A stretch of 8,511 bases of DNA from Oligoflexia bacterium (GTDB taxonomy: Bacteria > Bdellovibrionota > JAFGOL01). The notes under the pieces are model-generated. The model was not told the origin of the DNA and searched no databases. It worked only from the letters and a program-made list of their open reading frames with translations. The DNA lies in assembly GCA_016926495.1 (NCBI GenBank), contig JAFGOL010000243.1:1-8511 (forward strand). Reading direction: 5' to 3'. Position numbers and translations under genes: made by a program. The stretch's first letter is position 1, and each line of letters opens with the position of its first letter. Below are positions 1 through 7,522 of this stretch, one piece after another.

Positions 1-18
1 AAGCAGGATTTATGCAAA

Positions 19-1095
19 TCAATATTCCATTGCTATGGCAATAAGCCGTTTAAGCAGCATCTCGCTGTCTATCCCCGATACTTCCCACAGCCTGGGATAC
101 ATGCTTATAGCCGTAAATCCGGGGATCGTGTTTATTTCGTTGAAATAAACATCGTCAGTCTTCTTATCCAGAAAAAAGTCAATCCTGGACAGCCCGGAGC
201 AGCGAAGCTGTCTGAATATTGTTTCGGCGTAACCTGAAAGCTCCTCTATAAGCACCGGGGAAATTTTCGCCGGAGCGATAAGCTCAGCTCCTTTATCGTC
301 TATATATTTCGCGTCGTAACTGTAAAAATCCTTTAGAGGGACTATTTCACCCGGAAGACTCACCTCGACCTTTCCGTCCCATTTTCCCAAAACTGAAAAT
401 TCAATCTCCCTGGCGTTTATACCCCTTTCAATCAGGATCGCCTTTGAATACCCGCGGGCGTTTTTAACTGCGGGATCAAGATCCTCTTCCCTGTAAACCT
501 TCGTTACGCCGATAGCTGAACCGGAATCCGCTGGTTTTACAAAAACCGGGTATCCCAGCCTCTCCCTTACCTCCTCTTTATCAGGCGGATTATTTGCCTC
601 GCAGGTAATCCACGGTACAACCGGTATTGAATTGTACGCGGCGAGTATTTTTGTAATGACCTTGTCCATTCCCACGGCTGACGCAAGGGTTTTACATCCC
701 ACAAGGCCTATATCAAGGTGTTCAAGCAGTCCCTGAAGTTTTCCGTCTTCACAGTTAGCTCCGTGAATAACGGGAAAAACAACGTCGTACACAACAACTT
801 TAGCGCCCCCCCTGTCTTCATAATACAGGGTGCCCCCGTTCCCGGGTTTTATGTAAATTTCCTTCCAGCCTGTTTCCTTAAGGCACGCGGAATTGAGATC
901 CCCGGACCTGCTGAAAAAATCCGCGTTATCATAATATCGCCATTTCCCGGATTCATTCTCTATTCCTATAACGCTGATCCTGTAACCGGCATTTTTCAGT
1001 ACATTAACGACATTGTTCGCCGAAACAAGCGAAACCCTGTGCTCAGGGGACCTGCCTCCGCATATCACGCAAACGCTTTCCGCCTTTTTTTTCAT
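19..1095 (-). CDS. ddl: D-alanine--D-alanine ligase (ATP-grasp)
   Basis: Cytosolic ligase that joins two D-alanines with ATP to make the dipeptide end of the peptidoglycan precursor. The 358 residues match a full-length Ddl of the longer type. Visible motifs: N-terminal GGRSPEHRVS (residues 13-22, Glu18 matching the Glu that contacts the first D-Ala), FPVIHG (107-112), GMDK (142-145), the ATP-grasp FVKPADSGSAIGV (185-197), LIERGINAREIE (221-232), RIDFF (304-308) and the metal-binding FNEINTIPG (318-326). The omega loop reads YSYDAKY (258-264); Tyr264 after Lys is the D-Ala form, whereas D-Ala-D-Lac ligases such as that of Leuconostoc have Phe there. The ATG overlaps the ftcD stop as ATGA, and AGGAG sits 9 bases upstream, which fixes the start. 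The stop is TGA. Last complete gene of the run. Identification is secure; specificity is inferred from the loop. Confidence 0.96.
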   Translation of the reverse strand: MKKKAESVCVICGGRSPEHRVSLVSANNVVNVLKNAGYRISVIGIENESGKWRYYDNADFFSRSGDLNSACLKETGWKEIYIKPGNGGTLYYEDRGGAKVVVYDVVFPVIHGANCEDGKLQGLLEHLDIGLVGCKTLASAVGMDKVITKILAAYNSIPVVPWITCEANNPPDKEEVRERLGYPVFVKPADSGSAIGVTKVYREEDLDPAVKNARGYSKAILIERGINAREIEFSVLGKWDGKVEVSLPGEIVPLKDFYSYDAKYIDDKGAELIAPAKISPVLIEELSGYAETIFRQLRCSGLSRIDFFLDKKTDDVYFNEINTIPGFTAISMYPRLWEVSGIDSEMLLKRLIAIAMEY

Positions 1096-2069
1096 ACGTT
1101 CATGCTCCTGAATTCAATAACCTTTTCATCAATATTAAAAGGCTTCATGGAATCAAGCCCTAGCTTTTTTACGGCCGCTTCAATCAATTCCCTTTCACTA
1201 AGCTTTTTTTCGCAAAAATAAAGCCCCGCGTCAACAAGTGCTTTTTTGGGTATCATTCCCACAAGTTCACTGCCGGTAACAGAGATCCCGAAAGATACGG
1301 CCTGCTTCACGCACGCGCCGAATAAAACATGAAGCGGAGTCACGTTAAAATCCGTCACGTTAAAGGAAAGTTGGGCGCAGGAATATTCTTCGATATACCA
1401 GCCTATACCCTTAACGCATTTAAGGCTGTCGGGGCCGCATCCGGACTCTCTTACGTTGGCCGCGATTTTTTTCGCGGTATTTACGTCACAGGTACTTAAA
1501 TTAACATTGAACGCTATCAAAAAATCCCTTGCCCCTATCGCTGTTGCTCCCGTTCCGGCAACCCTTTCATTAAATACCGCGGGTCCGAAATCGGGTTTCA
1601 TTGTTTTCAGTTTTCCTTCAAGCCCCTCGTATTCCCCTCTCCTGATAAAGGCAAGGTCCTCCCTGTCTTTTAAAAGCGCGGCCTTACCGTAAAGGTATAC
1701 CGGGACGCCCAGTTCCTCGCCGGCGCGTTTTGCCGTTTTTCGCGCGACAGCTATACATTCCTCCATGCCCGCGTTGGCAACCGGAATAAAAGGGCACACG
1801 TCCGTAGCTCCCATGCGGGGATGAACACCCCTGTGCCTGCCCATATCTATCAACTCTGCCGCAGTCTTTATACACGCGAAAGCGGCATCCCCGATTGAAG
1901 CAGAGTCACCCATGATGGTAATTACCGAGCGGTTGGTATCATATCCGGTAAACACGTCGAGGACTCTGGCTTTTCCCGCTTTGGTTACGGCCTCAACAAC
2001 AGCGTCTATAACCTCCCTGTCCCTGCCTTCCGATATGTTGGGAACGCATTCTATGATATTATCATTCAT
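1092..2069 (-). CDS. ftcD: Glutamate formimidoyltransferase (transferase domain only)
   Basis: Transfers the formimino group from N-formimino-L-glutamate to tetrahydrofolate, the last step of one histidine degradation route and an entry to one-carbon folate pools. About 325 residues from the chosen ATG cover the whole formiminotransferase region of the animal bifunctional FTCD: ECVPNISEGRD (7-17), TNRSVIT near 45-51, RHRGVHPRMGATDVCPFIPV (79-98; the His of GVHPRMG matches the catalytic His of mammalian FTCD), VPVYLYG, RRGEYEGL, FLIAFNVNL, GIGWYIEE and LVGMIPKKALVDA. No cyclodeaminase domain follows, so 5-formiminotetrahydrofolate would need another enzyme. An in-frame TTG six codons upstream (2087) is possible, but the ATG at 2069 gives the family's usual N-terminus; it overlaps the upstream remnant's stop by 8 bases. 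No other histidine-utilisation gene is in the window. Confidence 0.95.
   Translation of the reverse strand: MNDNIIECVPNISEGRDREVIDAVVEAVTKAGKARVLDVFTGYDTNRSVITIMGDSASIGDAAFACIKTAAELIDMGRHRGVHPRMGATDVCPFIPVANAGMEECIAVARKTAKRAGEELGVPVYLYGKAALLKDREDLAFIRRGEYEGLEGKLKTMKPDFGPAVFNERVAGTGATAIGARDFLIAFNVNLSTCDVNTAKKIAANVRESGCGPDSLKCVKGIGWYIEEYSCAQLSFNVTDFNVTPLHVLFGACVKQAVSFGISVTGSELVGMIPKKALVDAGLYFCEKKLSERELIEAAVKKLGLDSMKPFNIDEKVIEFRSMNV
1105..1109 (-). promoter_or_regulatory. Ribosome binding site of ddl
   Basis: AGGAG on the minus strand, 9 bases before the ddl ATG and lying inside the last codons of ftcD. With the 4-base ATGA stop/start overlap it indicates translational coupling of ddl to ftcD. 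Confidence 0.7.
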
Positions 2070-2476
2070 GTTTTTTAGCCTGTTCAAGTATCATCCATAT
2101 ATAATCGGAAATCCTTTTGACCGAATCCGTCGTCATTTCCAGAAGTGAATTAACCTCATAAAGATTCTTTAACCTTAGCTGTACAAAAATACGGGCTTTT
2201 AATCCCTCGTTGTCAAAAGGCTTCAGTATAAAATCATTCACGCCTTCCTTGAGACAGGCTATCTTGCTCATGGGATCGTAAACTTCAGGCAGTATATAAT
2301 TTAAAAAAACTCCCCAAGCCGGGTGAAAAACAATAATAGCAACATGAAAAAATATAATTCGGAACTTGGCATACTCAAGATCTTCACCCGTGGGCTCTTC
2401 AATTGTTAAAAAATTTTTTATGGCACCGCTAATACTCACAAAATTTATAATATGTCCAAAACAACAATTCAGCCAT
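2062..2476 (-). pseudogene. Degenerate response-regulator receiver domain, probably decayed
   Basis: The 3' half reads as the end of a receiver domain: YDPMSKIACLKEG, then NDFILKPFDNEGLKARI with the conserved Lys of the K-P-F motif (codon 2221-2223), then QLRLKNLYE and a short helical tail ending at TGA 2062. The 5' half is poor. An ATG at 2476 opens a frame reading MAELLF, as a receiver might, but that frame stops after 15 codons, while the receiver-like frame picks up at about SGAIKNFL. That frame has no ATG before 2271, only GTG at 2439 or TTG at 2562, neither with a visible Shine-Dalgarno site. The acidic pocket and phospho-acceptor Asp are absent (the best alignment puts His there), and the spacing suggests loss of strand 2 and helix 3. 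It could instead be a short, functional pseudo-receiver started at GTG, or carry a sequencing error. Its tail overlaps the ftcD start. Confidence 0.55.
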
Positions 2477-2518
2477 AAAAATAATTTGATACACACAGGA
2501 CGGCATGTACTGACTGTT

Positions 2519-2538
2519 AAAAAGCAGAAAGCTGCCTT
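2519..2538 (-). terminator. Weak Rho-independent terminator candidate after the TPR gene
   Basis: Directly at the stop of the TPR gene the minus strand reads AAGGCAG, a CTTT loop, CTGCTTT, then more T. This is a stem of up to seven pairs including one G-T, followed by a run of five T. The stem is short and the T-run modest, so it may only attenuate. It separates the membrane/TPR genes from the receiver remnant, ftcD and ddl. Confidence 0.35.
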
Positions 2539-5458
2539 ACTGCTGCTGTTGCATCTTTTCAAGGGTGCTGAGCGTATCCCTGGCGGCAGGCGCGTAAAAG
2601 TGGTTAGGCTGCATGTTCAGAAATTCCGTGCATGAATTAGCAGCTTCGGGAAAGCGGTTCATCTTGAAATACATCTGGCACTCAAGGAAATAAATATCGG
2701 CTATAGCAGGATCAACATGTCTTGCCTGCGTAACAAAATTCTCGGTACAGGCAAGATCGTTCTGGGCAAAGCAGGCCTTGGCAAACCCCAGCAAGCCGTA
2801 CGGGTCCTTGGGTCGCTCGTTCAGCATGTTACGGAAAAGTTCCATCGCCTTGTCTGTTTTATTTTCAAGTATGTATACGTCGCCCAGCAATACGTAGGAA
2901 TCCCTGATCGCGGGGTTGTGCTCGATCTCAAGCAGCAGGGCTTCTTCGGCATCCTGGTACTTTTTAGCCCTGAAATAAAGTTCCCCGAGCTTAAGAAAAG
3001 CCCTGGGGTAATACGGGGTAAGGGAAACCAGCCTTACAAGCTCTTTCTCGCAGCTTTCATACTGGCCCAGATCACAATAAATCTTTGCCTTGAGTTGCAC
3101 GGCATCCAGGTAATAGGGAGCAATGATCGCTATGGTTTCAAGATACGCCAGCGCGTCTTTTTGCCGCCCCAGGTTAATGCAAAGATCCTGATACGCCAGC
3201 AGGGTCGGTACCGAATACCTGTTGATCGCCAGGGCTTTCCTGAGCGTTTTTTCCGCTGATTCAAAATCCATTTTGTCGATATACGCCAGGGCCAGCCCGG
3301 TGGGTATTTCCGCAGAATTGGGAAACATCCCGGACAGGGTTTCCTCGTATAATTCAGCCTTGCTTATATGATCCAGCTTCGCGGTTATCCTCGTAAGGTA
3401 CATATAGGATTCAAAATGCGTGGGCTGGGCCGCAACAACTTTTTGAAATATAAGCCTGGCGTCTTCGTAACTCTCGTACTCGTAACTTTTTTTACCAAGT
3501 TCGAACAGGGAATCCACGTGGGAAAAATCATTGGACACGGCCTTGTGAAAATATTCAACAGCCTTTTCCTCGGCGCCCCTCTTGTTATTAAAAACACCGA
3601 GGGCAAAAAGCGTATCGGGATTATCCGGATCAAGTTCAAGAGCCTGCTTGAGGTTATTATCAGCCTCGACAAAATTAAAGAGATCGGTCTGAACCCTTCC
3701 GAGCTTGACGAGCAAATCAACGGAAAGCTTGTCAAGCTTCAGCCCTTCCGTAAAAGCCTTGACCGCGTTGTCCAGTTCATAGGTTTTACGATAGGCTTCT
3801 CCCAGTTTTGCCCATACAAGGGCACTGCCCGGAGACAAACTCGCTGCCATCCTGTATTGCAGGGACGCATCCCTGTACTGCTGGTTATAAAAAAGCTCGT
3901 CGCCCCTCATCAAAAAGGCGCTTGCCTCGCTGCTTAAGGCGGAATCCGCTACGGCTTTTTTGCGAAACTGTTCGGTTTTGCCGCCGAGCCTCTCGTAAGC
4001 CATTAAAAGCTCGTTATTCTCCGAGGAAAAGTTCAGGGCGTTCCTGAAAAGGTCCTTTGCCTTTCCTGCTTCATGAAGGGAAAGTTCACGGTTACCCAGG
4101 ATAAAAAGAAGATCCGATACATCCCTGAACGACATTTCCCTGCCGTGTTTTGCAAGGGCTTCGGCAATTTTTCCCGAATCCCTGCCTATCTCCAGAATTT
4201 TAACTTTTGACAGTGTATGGCCGGGATTGATCTCCAGCGCGAAATTAAATGACTCCAGGGCTGACTCCGCGTCGCCGTTGTTTATTTTAATAAGCCCGTC
4301 CAGGTAAAACGCCCTCGGATACCTGTTGTTATTCTGCTCGTTAACCGCCGAAACAAGACGGAAAGCGTCGCTGTAAACCCCGTTTCTCATCAGGGCATCG
4401 GCCCCGGTTATCAGGAGATCCGGATTATACGGAGGCTGCACCGTGCCCATTGCCTCGTTAACCAGGGCTATGGCGGTATCCGCATCGTTTTTAACAAGGC
4501 TGTATCCTATCTTGGCAAGAGCCAGGCTCTGTATATTATAATCTCCCTGCGCCGCCCTTGTCACGATGGCTCCCAGCGCGTTAACATATTCCGTATCCTT
4601 TTCGGATACTTCGTAAAGCCTGAAATACCCGTAAGCTATATAGGAAAGTATGGTCTTGTTCGAGACATCAAGCTCCATTGCCTTATGCAGCAGATCAACC
4701 GCCTTCCTGTAAGACGGAAAATCATCGTTCCTGAAAAGGGCAAGCGCCTGATCAAGATTCTTCTTTGACTGCACCGGACTGTACTCGTCGGATTCCACTA
4801 CCGGAAGTTTTATCCGTACCGGGTCCTTCTCAATGGAAAGTCCCTCAAGCCTGAACGTAAAAGCTTTTTTTTCAGGCGTGCCGGGTCCGGAAAACTTAAA
4901 ATACAGTACCGAGAGAACAATCACCGCTATTATGATCACCAGGGGATTTATTCTTTTTTTCCTATCGCCTCCGTCCCCGCGCCCGCGCCCGAACGACCTG
5001 ATGGCCGCCCTGGGAATTATCGGTGATTTCTGATCGGTATCAAGAGGTTCGCTTATCTTTTTAGCGTCAACACTTTTAACGATATCCCTGAGATCACCCT
5101 CGTTGTAAAGTTCCGTTTTATCCTCTTCCGCTTCATCCGGGGCAGGGTCCTGTTCCTTTTTGTATATAACGGTCGCGTCAACATCGTCGGTCCTGGAATT
5201 TATGTTTGTCTGGGTGGGAAAATCAATAAAGGTTTCCCTGTCATCCCTGCTCAAATCCCTCTCTTTTTCCATGGCCCCCAGGAATACATCATAAAAATGC
5301 GTAAATTTGCCTATTTCCTGCCATTCTCCGCCGGGGATTTCACAGACAAGCTCGTTGCCCCGCAGAATAAACTCGTAGATCATGTCGTCGACCTGGGTTT
5401 CGGAAAACGGACCTCTGATCTGCGTATCACTGAATTTAATCAGGTACTTTTTTTCCAT
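2537..5458 (-). CDS. Membrane-anchored GYF_2-like / TPR repeat protein
   Basis: 973 residues in four parts. Residues 3-61 resemble a GYF_2 (DUF4339-type) domain: a GPFSE motif at 16-20, a hydrophobic helix and a GGEWQEIG turn at 43-50. Residues 62-165 are an acidic, probably disordered linker with three similar Thr motifs. Basic RKKR (166-169) precedes one hydrophobic helix (about 171-189), predicting cytoplasmic N-terminus and extracytoplasmic C-terminus. From about 233 to 965 there are many TPR units in a row, clearest between about 510 and 950, with typical A-x-x-x-F/L helices and repeated DP or NP turns between units. TPR arrays are binding scaffolds, so a role in organising an envelope or membrane complex is inferred; no catalytic domain is seen. 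The ATG has AGAAGG 4 bases upstream and overlaps the preceding membrane gene by 23 bases, suggesting coupled translation. The specific function is unknown. Confidence 0.88.
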   Translation of the reverse strand: MEKKYLIKFSDTQIRGPFSETQVDDMIYEFILRGNELVCEIPGGEWQEIGKFTHFYDVFLGAMEKERDLSRDDRETFIDFPTQTNINSRTDDVDATVIYKKEQDPAPDEAEEDKTELYNEGDLRDIVKSVDAKKISEPLDTDQKSPIIPRAAIRSFGRGRGDGGDRKKRINPLVIIIAVIVLSVLYFKFSGPGTPEKKAFTFRLEGLSIEKDPVRIKLPVVESDEYSPVQSKKNLDQALALFRNDDFPSYRKAVDLLHKAMELDVSNKTILSYIAYGYFRLYEVSEKDTEYVNALGAIVTRAAQGDYNIQSLALAKIGYSLVKNDADTAIALVNEAMGTVQPPYNPDLLITGADALMRNGVYSDAFRLVSAVNEQNNNRYPRAFYLDGLIKINNGDAESALESFNFALEINPGHTLSKVKILEIGRDSGKIAEALAKHGREMSFRDVSDLLFILGNRELSLHEAGKAKDLFRNALNFSSENNELLMAYERLGGKTEQFRKKAVADSALSSEASAFLMRGDELFYNQQYRDASLQYRMAASLSPGSALVWAKLGEAYRKTYELDNAVKAFTEGLKLDKLSVDLLVKLGRVQTDLFNFVEADNNLKQALELDPDNPDTLFALGVFNNKRGAEEKAVEYFHKAVSNDFSHVDSLFELGKKSYEYESYEDARLIFQKVVAAQPTHFESYMYLTRITAKLDHISKAELYEETLSGMFPNSAEIPTGLALAYIDKMDFESAEKTLRKALAINRYSVPTLLAYQDLCINLGRQKDALAYLETIAIIAPYYLDAVQLKAKIYCDLGQYESCEKELVRLVSLTPYYPRAFLKLGELYFRAKKYQDAEEALLLEIEHNPAIRDSYVLLGDVYILENKTDKAMELFRNMLNERPKDPYGLLGFAKACFAQNDLACTENFVTQARHVDPAIADIYFLECQMYFKMNRFPEAANSCTEFLNMQPNHFYAPAARDTLSTLEKMQQQQ

Positions 5459-6599
5459 ACAGCCTTCTGGATAAAATCCTGGAAATTACTTTAACCGCCG
5501 TAATCTTGTAGGAAAACATTCCTATAAGCAATAATACTACAGTAATGTACCGCTGACCAGCAAAGGCCTTTTGAACAAGGTTAAACTCAAGCCATATAAA
5601 GGGGAAAAACGGGATCATTAACAAAAAGACGAACAAAACGGTCAATAAAACCAGGTAACGAAAATCATAAACATCAACGTCAAGCAGGTGAAAACCCACG
5701 ATCTTCGACTTGTTCCTGTAATAATAGTAAACCCTGGGCGACAGGATTGAAACGAACAGGGCCGAAACGATTCCGAGCATGATGAATTCAGTATCAAGCC
5801 CGAAAGATATCGCGAGATAAAGTATTGAAAAGGCAATAAGCACCGGAGAAGAAAGAAGCCTTCTCGACAACTTGATATTGTTAATCAAAATCCCTCCCGA
5901 AATAAGGGAGACCACCGCGGTTAAACCGATAATATCCATAAGATGACTGACGGATTCCGGGCTGAAAAACATGTCCAGTTTTGTGATCAGTATAACCACG
6001 GGAAGCTGCCGTGAAATATAAAAGGCGATAAAGGTAAGCGGACTGTCCGAAAAAAGCTGTTTTTCCATAAGCCACAACGGAAGCAGTCCCGCCCTGAAAA
6101 CGAGCAGAATAAAAAACAGGTATTCAAAATACAGGCTTCCCGCAGACGTATATAAAACAAGCGCGAGGCCGGTCAGCGCGGACATCATGGCGTGAAGATT
6201 AAGATAATTGGGAGGCAGCCTGTTTCCGTTTTTTACGGAAATAAGGGTGCTTCCGGTAAGCAGAATGATTTCATAAGTAATATAGAAAGGAACAAAGGAG
6301 GCGGTCCCGTTGTTTACCGTCATGGCGATTACCGTGGCAAAATACATCACGGGCAGAAGAAAATGATTAACTTCCCTCTGAAAATATATAACAGACAAAG
6401 TGTAGAGAATAATCACCGAGAAGGAAAATCCTGTCAGGTCAAAATATAGAAATTGCCTCGGAAGCATTGGCCATGTGCTGTACAGGATCGAAGCTATTAT
6501 CGCCGCAAAAAGATAATGGATCGTGGCTCTCTTGGAAAAAAGAAAAAACACCAGCATCAACGTCATAATTACTTCAAAAATAATAACGGCTAATACCAT
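5436..6599 (-). CDS. Divergent antiporter-like membrane subunit (NuoN/MrpD type)
   Basis: 387 residues, almost wholly hydrophobic, about 11-12 membrane helices. Its pattern follows the proton-conducting subunits of complex I, Mrp antiporters and group 4 hydrogenases. Glu110 lies in a helix reading FYITYEIILLTGS, where the family has its helix-5 Glu. Arg169 in VFRAGLLPLWLMEK stands where the family has a Lys before P-x-H-x-W. SRRLLSSPVLIAF (245-257) matches the K-R-L-L-A-Y-S-S helix start, and IPFFPFIWLEF (329-339) the late P-P-x-x-G-F break. It is shorter than usual for NuoN or MrpD (about 450-500) and lacks several invariant residues, so family membership is an inference. The start is ATG, one base after the upstream stop (TGA-C-ATG), with GGTGAG 5 bases before. 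Alternative: an unrelated polytopic transporter. Confidence 0.6.
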   Translation of the reverse strand: MVLAVIIFEVIMTLMLVFFLFSKRATIHYLFAAIIASILYSTWPMLPRQFLYFDLTGFSFSVIILYTLSVIYFQREVNHFLLPVMYFATVIAMTVNNGTASFVPFYITYEIILLTGSTLISVKNGNRLPPNYLNLHAMMSALTGLALVLYTSAGSLYFEYLFFILLVFRAGLLPLWLMEKQLFSDSPLTFIAFYISRQLPVVILITKLDMFFSPESVSHLMDIIGLTAVVSLISGGILINNIKLSRRLLSSPVLIAFSILYLAISFGLDTEFIMLGIVSALFVSILSPRVYYYYRNKSKIVGFHLLDVDVYDFRYLVLLTVLFVFLLMIPFFPFIWLEFNLVQKAFAGQRYITVVLLLIGMFSYKITAVKVISRILSRRLYGKKVPD

Positions 6600-6600
6600 G

Positions 6601-7521
6601 TCAACTCACCATTACCTTATAAAATACTATAAGGACCGCTACAAAAACAGCGTAACGCACCCTTGTTATCCTCAGGGGAAGGTTTTCCGGCAGTACATGA
6701 TACATGTATATAACCGCCCTGACCGAAACCGCCATTACGGTAAACACAAATAACAAATCCGTCCTGCTGAGCCCGAACAATGAAACATACCTGGTGATAA
6801 TAAAATACAGGGGAGACGGCGGGACAGCCGTCAGGCAAAGCAGGGAAAAGGTATCAATTCCCTTCCTGGTGTTAAAAAACAATACCATGCTCAGAAGCAG
6901 TATAATAAAAAACGAATCGTAAAAGGCTTTTATCCCGTGATCCAGAAGCAGAAAAAAAACCAGGGAAAAATATACAAGCGAAGATATCGCTATATAGGAA
7001 TTAACGCTTTTACGGGTAAAAACCGAATTCAGAACGGATATGACCAAAACTACCAGGACCAGGACATAGAGAACGGAGCCGATGTCGTATGGGATCCGCA
7101 GATACCTCTGCAACAGCCAGAACAGGGGAACACTGAGCCTTATAAATCCGGAAGCCAGCGAGCGTGAAGAGGTGATAAAAGGAATAAGGCTCTTGATAAA
7201 AATACAGGCAATGGCAAAGACAATAAAATGCGGCGACTTCAAACCCAGCAGATCAAACACCCACAACGAATTTGCCAGCACCCACACAACGATGGCCGTA
7301 TTGACGATCTTAGTGTCATTATCCCCGTAAATACCGGATACCCATAAAACAAAAAGCGCCTCTATGATAAAAAACGAATAATAAACCGACCCCGTATTTA
7401 ACAAGGTGATAATAAGACCTGTTTCAAGCAGGCTGACTGCGATATTTCTCAGCCTTACGGGAGTTGTAAGGAAAACACCGACCGCCAGATAACAGAAATA
7501 AAAAACGCTTTCCAGGGCCAT
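6601..7521 (-). CDS. Short divergent antiporter-like membrane protein
   Basis: 306 residues with about 9-10 membrane helices and hardly any soluble part. It does not closely match a family I know by eye, but shows the same landmarks as its downstream neighbour: Glu54 in a helix (FFIIEALFVLW), Lys110 in IFIKSLIPF, a helix start VNSYIAISSLVYFSL (173-187) resembling L-K-R-L-L-A-Y-S-S, and a TAVPPSPLYFIITRY break (231-245) like the P-P-x-x-G-F region of NuoM. I infer a strongly reduced complex I/Mrp-type subunit; it is far shorter than NuoL, NuoM or MrpD (about 450-600) and lacks the H-x-W of the Lys helix. I chose the ATG at 7521, one base after the upstream stop (TGA-G-ATG), matching the spacing at the next junction; GTG at 7530 would add three residues and overlap by 8 bases. 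Confidence 0.5.
   Translation of the reverse strand: MALESVFYFCYLAVGVFLTTPVRLRNIAVSLLETGLIITLLNTGSVYYSFFIIEALFVLWVSGIYGDNDTKIVNTAIVVWVLANSLWVFDLLGLKSPHFIVFAIACIFIKSLIPFITSSRSLASGFIRLSVPLFWLLQRYLRIPYDIGSVLYVLVLVVLVISVLNSVFTRKSVNSYIAISSLVYFSLVFFLLLDHGIKAFYDSFFIILLLSMVLFFNTRKGIDTFSLLCLTAVPPSPLYFIITRYVSLFGLSRTDLLFVFTVMAVSVRAVIYMYHVLPENLPLRITRVRYAVFVAVLIVFYKVMVS
6605..6610 (-). promoter_or_regulatory. Ribosome binding site of the 387-aa membrane protein
   Basis: GGTGAG on the minus strand, 5 bases before the ATG at 6599 and inside the last codons of the upstream membrane gene. It supports this start and tight coupling of the two genes. Confidence 0.55.
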
Positions 7522-7522
7522 C

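Noticed and set aside
718..1221. Plus-strand open frame opposite ddl and the end of ftcD
   Set aside because: It lies antisense to two clearly identified enzymes, and its translation shows no recognisable motif.
2085..2087. TTG start for ftcD
   Set aside because: The ATG at 2069 gives the N-terminus usual for the family, close to ECVPN; the six extra residues have no counterpart.
2474..2520. Promoter for the receiver/ftcD/ddl genes in the AT-rich gap
   Set aside because: A TTAACA is present, but no -10-like hexamer at a workable distance could be seen.
2366..2635. Plus-strand 89-codon open frame over the receiver remnant
   Set aside because: No ribosome site or recognisable motif, and it runs into the 3' end of the TPR gene on the other strand.
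2717..3937. Plus-strand open frames of 180 and 189 codons opposite the TPR gene
   Set aside because: They are antisense to well-formed TPR repeats; their length follows from the codon use of the real gene.
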